64,000 nucleotides of DNA, taken from contig NZ_SELD02000007.1 in NCBI RefSeq assembly GCF_004923205.2, forward strand, positions 1 to 64,000, read 5' to 3'. This document shows, one piece after another, positions 59,982-64,000 of the stretch. The notes beneath the pieces were generated by a model. That model worked only from the letters and a program-made list of their open reading frames with translations, had not been told where the DNA came from and did not search any database. Source of the stretch: Paracoccus aeridis. GTDB lineage: Bacteria; Pseudomonadota; Alphaproteobacteria; Rhodobacterales; Rhodobacteraceae. Positions within the stretch are counted from its first letter, which is position 1. Each line of letters opens with the position of its first letter. The position numbers were made by a program, and so were the translations under genes.

Positions 59982-60114
59982 TTGTCACCGGATTTGTCAC
60001 CGCTCCAGTGGCATCACTATGCCGCTCGCTGTCGCCGACTGTCAATTGGTCGTCGCCGTATGTCCTGTTATTGAAGAACTTTTCGCGGTGCTTGTTGGTG
60101 ATTTGTCACCGGAT
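59982..60114 (+). repeat. right arm-type repeats near integrase
   Basis: A 19-bp copy identical to the left end, TTGTCACCGGATTTGTCAC, at 59982-60000, and a shorter TTGTCACCGGAT at 60103-60114. Both face the same way as the left copy. They lie between the integrase start and attR, the standard place for arm sites. Region 60001-60102 also holds the probable integrase promoter, which I could not define. Confidence 0.7.
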
Positions 60115-60143
60115 CAGGTGCTTGCAGGGGCGGCAAAAACCGG

Positions 60144-60190
60144 CTGTTAATCAATTGGTCGTAGGTTCGATCCCTACCGCCGGAGCCAAA
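60144..60190 (+). repeat. attR, displaced 3' end of tRNA-Asn
   Basis: The second copy of the 47-bp core: anticodon-loop remainder, T-arm, acceptor 3' strand and CCA. It lacks the 5' half of a tRNA, so it is not a functional gene. It marks the right limit of the element. Confidence 0.95.
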
Positions 60191-60555
60191 TCTTCAGCCT
60201 CATCAACGCTATAAGCTAAACCGTGGCGAGCTGCTGCGCGTGACTTGACCGCTCGTCTCCCGTCATGTCACTGGCCTCTGCGCCAGCGTGGCCTAACCAC
60301 CGGCACCTGGCAGGTCGTTTGACGCGGCGGCGTTGGTCATGTTGATCTTGGCGTACCCTGCCGCACACCATTCCGGTAAGCGAGCCACCGCGATCCCGCC
60401 GCGGAACGTCGAAGCTGTCGTTTCAGCCCTTTCTTAAGCGAAGACGATTTCGATCCCCGGCCGTCCCGGCCTTCGGCTGAAGAACCGCCTTTGCTCCTCC
60501 ACGCCCGGATCCCCGCATCCCTCTCCCCAACCGCAGGACGGCCGCCAAACAACCG
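60191..60555. other. 365-bp gene-free stretch right of attR
   Basis: No supported gene. Stop codons occur in all frames, and an ORF on the minus strand (60337-60552) is rejected as a GC artefact. It holds the original sequence downstream of tRNA-Asn. A possible tRNA terminator is not clear. The region is a little less GC-rich than the flanking genes. Confidence 0.6.
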
Positions 60556-61515
60556 TCACCCCCGCGGCCTCGCTTCCTGCCCGTAGATCACCTCGGCCTT
60601 CCAGCTGCCGTCCGCCACGGCCTGCCGGACCAGCTCGACGATCAGGTCGTGCATCACTTCCCTGGCGACCGTCGGCGGGCGGTCGGTCAGCTGGCAGAGG
60701 TAAAGCGTCCGGTGCAGCGTCGGCTCGATGATCGCGCGGCTGACGATGTCGCCGGCCTGCAGCCGCTCGCGCATGAACAGGTCCGTTCCGATGGCGCAGC
60801 CCAGCCCCGCGACCAGCGCGTCCCCGATCGCGTGGACCGAGTTCATCTGCAAAAGCGCCCGCGCCTCGAGTTTGCGCAGAAGCGCGGTATCCTCCATCAG
60901 CGCGCGGGCAGAGACACCCTGGCGGAGCAGGATGATGGGCAGGTCGAGGATTTCCTCGACCGTGATCGGCGCGGCGCTGGTGCCGATGACTTCGGGGCGG
61001 CCCAGGAGCACCATCCGCTCTTCCAGAAGCGGTATGCTGGACAGAAGCGGCGTGGCCGGCGGATTGTAGACCAGCGCGAGATCCACATCCACCGACTGCA
61101 GGTGCAGAAGGGTGGTGCCGGACAGGCTTTCGGTCAGCGACAATCGCAGGCTCGGATAGTCGCGCAGCACCCGGGTGGCGAGGCTCAGGCCGATCGCCTT
61201 CACCGCCGAATAGGCCAGCCCCACCGCCACGTCGCCCGAGACGCTCTCGCGGGCGGTGGACAGATCGGCGCGGGCATCCTCCATCGCCCGCAGGACCGCG
61301 CGGGCGTGGGTGTAGAGCCGGCGTCCCGCGGCAGTAGGCTCCAGTCCCCGCGGCCGGCGCTGGAAAAGGCGCACGCCCAGCTCGGCTTCCAGGTTCGAGA
61401 GATGATAGCTCAGCGCCGAGGCGGCGACGTGTTCGGCATCGGCCGCGGCCGACAGGCTGCCGAGGTCATGGATCGCGGCGAAGTAGCGAAGCTGGCGGCT
61501 GTCCACGGTTTCCAT
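60556..61515 (-). CDS. LysR-family transcriptional regulator
   Basis: A 319-aa regulator with an N-terminal winged helix (DSRQLRYFAAIHDLGSLSAAADAEHVAASALSYHLSNLEAELGVRLFQRRPRGLEPTAAG) and an effector-binding periplasmic-protein-like domain from about 95. Start ATG 61515 is close to the family start; GTG 61506 (VDSRQL) is an alternative. It diverges from the CoA-transferase operon with an 80-bp gap, so it probably controls that operon in response to its substrate. An AT-rich CTGAAATTTTCCG patch lies in the gap. Confidence 0.9.
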   Translation of the reverse strand: METVDSRQLRYFAAIHDLGSLSAAADAEHVAASALSYHLSNLEAELGVRLFQRRPRGLEPTAAGRRLYTHARAVLRAMEDARADLSTARESVSGDVAVGLAYSAVKAIGLSLATRVLRDYPSLRLSLTESLSGTTLLHLQSVDVDLALVYNPPATPLLSSIPLLEERMVLLGRPEVIGTSAAPITVEEILDLPIILLRQGVSARALMEDTALLRKLEARALLQMNSVHAIGDALVAGLGCAIGTDLFMRERLQAGDIVSRAIIEPTLHRTLYLCQLTDRPPTVAREVMHDLIVELVRQAVADGSWKAEVIYGQEARPRG

Positions 61516-61595
61516 TTCCTCGAACGCAGCCTTCCACAATCTGAAATTTTCCGCAACCTCGCCCGCCGCTAGCTTCGGGAGAACGGAGGAGCCAG

Positions 61596-62768
61596 ATGAC
61601 TGATTTCGCCCCCCTTGCCGGCATTCGCGTCGTCGAGATGAGCCACATGATCATGGGCCCGTCCTGCGGGATGTTCCTGGGGTTCCTCGGGGCCGAGGTC
61701 ATCAAGGTCGAACCGCCGCAGGGCGACAAGACGCGGGCGCTGACCGGCATGGGGCGGCCGTTCTTCCCGCTGTTCAACCGCGGCAAGAGGTCGGTGCAGA
61801 TCGACACCGGGTCCGCGGCCGGGCAGGCGGCGCTCGACCGCCTGCTGGCGACCGCGGACGTGTTCGTGGACAATTTCCGCTACCAGTCCCTGGCCCGGAT
61901 GGGCGCCGATCCCGAGGACCTGCGCCGACGGTTTCCGCGGCTTGTGCTGGCCTCGCACAAGGGGTTCCTGTCCGGTCCCTACGAGAACCGCACCGCGCTG
62001 GACGAGGTGGTGCAGATGATGACCGGGCTGGCCTACATGACCGGACCCAGCGGGCGGCCCCTGCGGGTCGGATCGTCCGCCAACGACATCATGGGTGGCC
62101 TGTTCGGCGCGCTGTCGGTCGTCGCCGCGCTGATGGAGCGCGGGCGTACAGGCAAGGGCCGCTCGATCCGCATCGGGCTGTTCGAGAACTGCCTGCTGCT
62201 GGTCGCCCAGCACATGGTCCAGTTCGAGCTCGAGGGCGTGAACCCGCCGCCGATGCCGGAACGGGATTTCTCGTGGCCCGTCTATGACATCTTCACCACC
62301 GCCGACGGCCAGCAGGTGTTCGTGGGCGCCGTGACCGAGGGACAGTGGGTGGCGCTCTGCCGCTATCTGGGTCTCACCGACCTGCTGGACGATCCCGGCC
62401 TGCAGAAGCGGATGGACCAGATCAACGCTCGCGCCCGCACCATCCCGGTCGTCGCCGCGGCGATCGCGACCCGGCAGGCCGCCGACCTGGGCCGCGATTT
62501 CGAGGCGATGGGGATCCCGTTCTCGCCCATCGCCCGTCCCTCGGACATGCTGTCCGACCCGCATGTCCTGCGCGAAGGCGGGCTCGCGCGGTCCACCCTG
62601 GCGTCGGGAGAGAGCTTCCGCGCGCCCTCGCTGCCGTTCGAGGTGGACGGGCGGATGGTCAGCGGCGGCGGCGACGTGGCCGCGATCGGTCAGGATACAG
62701 AGGCCGTGCTGGGCGGGCTCGGGCTCAGCGCGGATGAAATCGCGGCCGCACGCGGACTTGCCGCATGA
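61596..62768 (+). CDS. CaiB/BaiF (class III) CoA-transferase
   Basis: A 390-aa enzyme that moves CoA between acyl groups. PLAGIRVVEMSHMIMGPSCGMFLGFLGAEVIKVEPP carries the usual N-terminal site (catalytic Asp, in most family members near 170, is in the GLFGALSVVAALMERGRTGKG region, SSANDIMGGLFGA). FSWPVYDIFTTADGQQVFVGAV and the C-terminal APSLPFEVDG are family features. Likely activates an organic acid. GGAGG precedes the ATG. The stop overlaps the lyase start (ATGA). Confidence 0.92.
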   Translation: MTDFAPLAGIRVVEMSHMIMGPSCGMFLGFLGAEVIKVEPPQGDKTRALTGMGRPFFPLFNRGKRSVQIDTGSAAGQAALDRLLATADVFVDNFRYQSLARMGADPEDLRRRFPRLVLASHKGFLSGPYENRTALDEVVQMMTGLAYMTGPSGRPLRVGSSANDIMGGLFGALSVVAALMERGRTGKGRSIRIGLFENCLLLVAQHMVQFELEGVNPPPMPERDFSWPVYDIFTTADGQQVFVGAVTEGQWVALCRYLGLTDLLDDPGLQKRMDQINARARTIPVVAAAIATRQAADLGRDFEAMGIPFSPIARPSDMLSDPHVLREGGLARSTLASGESFRAPSLPFEVDGRMVSGGGDVAAIGQDTEAVLGGLGLSADEIAAARGLAA

Positions 62769-63709
62769 GCCGACTTGCCGACGCCTATCCGGCAGACCGC
62801 GTGACGATCCGCGAGGTCGGGCTGCGCGACGGGCTGCAGATGGTGCAACGGTTTCCCACGACGGCCGGCAAGCTGGACTGGCTGGATCGTGAATACCGCG
62901 CGGGGCTTTGCCATTTCGAGCTGGGCTCGTTCCTGCCCGCCGCGCGGTTCCCGCAGTTCGCCGACCTGCCGCAGCTCCTCAACCATGCCGCCGCGGCAAA
63001 GGGGCTTCATTCGGCCGTTCTGACGCTGAACGAACGCGGCATCGAGGCTGCGCTGGCATCGCCCGCGAAGGAACTGGTCTGCGTCGTCTCGGCGTCCGAG
63101 GCGCATAGCGAGGCCAACATCCGCCGCTCGCGCGCGGACTCGGTGGCGCTGGTCGCGCGCGCCGCCGGGGACCGCGACGCGGCGGCGCCGGACAAGCTGG
63201 TCAACGCGGGGATCGCGATGGCGCTGGGATGTTCGCTGTCGGGCGAGGTGCCCGCGTCCGAGGTGCTGCGGCTGGCCGAGGCCTGCCTGACCGAAGGGGC
63301 CGACATCGTCGGCGTCGCCGATACCGTGGGATATGCCGGGCCGCGGCAGGTCGCGACGCTTTGCGCCGCCATGTCGAAGCTCTGCGGCGACCGCCCGTTC
63401 ATCGTCCATCTTCACGACACGCGCGGCACCGGCATTGCCAACGCCGCCGCTGCGCTGGACAATGGCGCGCGCGTCATCGATGCGGCCCTGGGGGGGCTGG
63501 GAGGATGCCCCTTCGCGCCGGGCGCGACCGGCAATATCGTCACGGAGGATCTGGTCTACCTGTGCGAACGGATGGGGTTCGCGACGGGCATCGACTTGGC
63601 CGGGCTGGTCGCGGCACGGGCAGTCGCCGGGGCCAAGATGCCGGACGAACCGCTCTACGGCGGCATCGCCCGGTCGGGACCGCCGGGGAACATGGACTGG
63701 CGGGCCTGA
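62765..63709 (+). CDS. HMG-CoA lyase-family enzyme
   Basis: A 314-aa TIM-barrel lyase of the HMG-CoA lyase/DRE-TIM group. The metal-site motif is TIREVGLRDGLQM near residue 15-27 (DxxRDGxQ form, Arg and Asp conserved). HLHDTRGTGIANAAAALDNGARVIDAALGGLGGCPFAPGATGNIVTEDLVYLCERMG carries the metal His and the active-site Cys loop (GGCPFAPGATGN). With a CoA-transferase it would cleave a 3-hydroxy-3-methyl or citramalyl-type CoA ester; the exact substrate is inferred. Confidence 0.9.
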   Translation: MSRLADAYPADRVTIREVGLRDGLQMVQRFPTTAGKLDWLDREYRAGLCHFELGSFLPAARFPQFADLPQLLNHAAAAKGLHSAVLTLNERGIEAALASPAKELVCVVSASEAHSEANIRRSRADSVALVARAAGDRDAAAPDKLVNAGIAMALGCSLSGEVPASEVLRLAEACLTEGADIVGVADTVGYAGPRQVATLCAAMSKLCGDRPFIVHLHDTRGTGIANAAAALDNGARVIDAALGGLGGCPFAPGATGNIVTEDLVYLCERMGFATGIDLAGLVAARAVAGAKMPDEPLYGGIARSGPPGNMDWRA

Positions 63710-63742
63710 CCCGCCGGATTTGCGACAAGGGAGGAGATCGCA

Positions 63743-64000
63743 ATGCAGAAACTCATCGCCGTCCTGCTGGCCACCGCGAGCTTCGGCGCGGCCGGCGTCA
63801 CCGCCGCCGAGGCCGCGACGCAGATGCGCTGCAGCCACCAGCTGCCGCCCGCGCACCACATCGCCAAGGTCGTCGACCGGTGGGCCGCCGAGGTCGAGAA
63901 GCTGTCCGAGGGCGAACTGGACGTGCAGGTCTTCGGTGCCGACAGCCTGGTCAAGGCCAACGACAACATCCTCGCCGTCGCCAAGGGCGACATCGAGTGC
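63743..64000 (+). CDS. TRAP transporter substrate-binding protein (DctP), partial
   Basis: The first 86 codons are visible; the gene continues past the window. A signal peptide (MQKLIAVLLATASFGAAGVTAAEA) is followed by TQMRCSHQLPPAHHIAKVVDRWAAEVEKLSEGELDVQVFGADSLVKANDNILAVAKGDIE, typical of DctP/DctP-like periplasmic receptors. A strong GGGAGGAG lies before ATG 63743. The QM genes are expected downstream. It would supply the acid handled by the upstream CoA-transferase and lyase. Confidence 0.9.
   Translation, partial: MQKLIAVLLATASFGAAGVTAAEAATQMRCSHQLPPAHHIAKVVDRWAAEVEKLSEGELDVQVFGADSLVKANDNILAVAKGDIEC

Larger units (their letters stand above)
49843..60190 (-). mobile_element. tRNA-Asn-integrated phage satellite-like element (about 10.3 kb)
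   Basis: The element is bounded by a 47-bp perfect direct repeat. Its genes, read leftward from the right end, are integrase, a 230-aa unknown, AlpA-like regulator, small unknowns, primase/helicase-like replicase, an 87-aa ORF, an HTH protein, HK97-type capsid protein, two small proteins, P27 small terminase and a 63-aa membrane ORF. A single unknown gene at the left end points rightward. Most junctions have 1-14 bp overlaps, indicating one long leftward operon. No large terminase, portal, protease, connectors, tail or lysis genes are seen. That is a satellite/PICI-like profile rather than a prophage. Whether it is a decayed prophage cannot be excluded from sequence alone, though the ORFs are intact. 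Confidence 0.85.

Noticed and set aside
49843..60190. Reading the island as a complete prophage
   Set aside because: Large terminase, portal, protease, connector, tail and lysis genes are absent and the tightly overlapped genes leave little room for lost ones.
60337..60555. Peptide GKRATAIPPRN in a plus-strand frame, resembling the IPPRK string of IS5-type transposases
   Set aside because: The upstream YDxD-type segment and downstream residues do not match, and there are no inverted repeats. Considered chance similarity.
1..64000. CRISPR arrays, rRNA genes and insertion sequences
   Set aside because: I saw no regularly spaced repeats, no rRNA segments and no transposase with terminal inverted repeats.

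Overview
This is chromosomal DNA of a high-GC alphaproteobacterium. Gene order and family content point to the Rhodobacteraceae (Paracoccus/Rhodobacter/Rhodovulum-like); I cannot fix the genus. Supporting signs are the SPOR-nagZ pair, the pyrH-frr-uppS-cdsA-dxr-rseP-bamA-skp-fabZ-lpxA-lpxI-lpxB block, ihfA beside a MerR-type regulator, the fabH-plsX-rpmF-yceD block, a DUF1489 gene, a two-domain dCTP deaminase, and many ATGA/GTGA stop-start overlaps.

Layout. 1-6.7 kb: end of a SPOR protein gene, nagZ, a truncated haemoglobin, then minus-strand genes for a P450, a membrane alpha/beta-hydrolase, an M48 protease and a VWA protein with a 56-aa membrane partner. 6.9-11.1 kb: a Hint-domain protein, a Ppx/GppA phosphatase, rlmE and an AraC regulator. 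11.2-26 kb: miaA, then the long plus-strand envelope block (isoprenoid, phospholipid, outer-membrane assembly and lipid A genes), with a metallo-beta-lactamase-fold gene between pyrH and frr and nadD between skp and fabZ. 26-43 kb: RidA, a TSUP permease, a ring-cleavage-type VOC protein, tRNA-Gly, an MFS exporter, rpsD, scpAB, an ABC exporter with an AttH lipocalin, dCTP deaminase, tRNA-Pro, ihfA and the fatty-acid/phospholipid initiation genes. 43-49.8 kb: a BamE-like lipoprotein, msrB, an olsB-like acyltransferase gene, tgt, rnd, a sensor kinase and a second metallo-hydrolase, ending at an intact tRNA-Asn gene.

49.84-60.19 kb: a 10.3-kb integrated element sits in the 3' end of tRNA-Asn, bounded by a perfect 47-bp direct repeat. 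It carries a P4-type tyrosine integrase, an AlpA-like regulator, a 941-aa primase/helicase-like replication protein with a GGGGATA iteron array inside its own 3' end, an HK97-type major capsid protein, a P27-type small terminase subunit, and several small translationally coupled ORFs. I find no large terminase, portal, head protease, connector, tail or lysis genes. That is the profile of a phage satellite that builds or remodels a capsid but needs a helper phage. It is the most interesting part of the window.

60.5-64 kb: a LysR regulator diverges from a catabolic operon for a CoA-transferase, an HMG-CoA-lyase-family enzyme and the first part of a TRAP transporter binding protein. This suggests uptake, CoA activation and cleavage of an organic acid. 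All assignments come from reading the translated sequence by eye; no database search was run.
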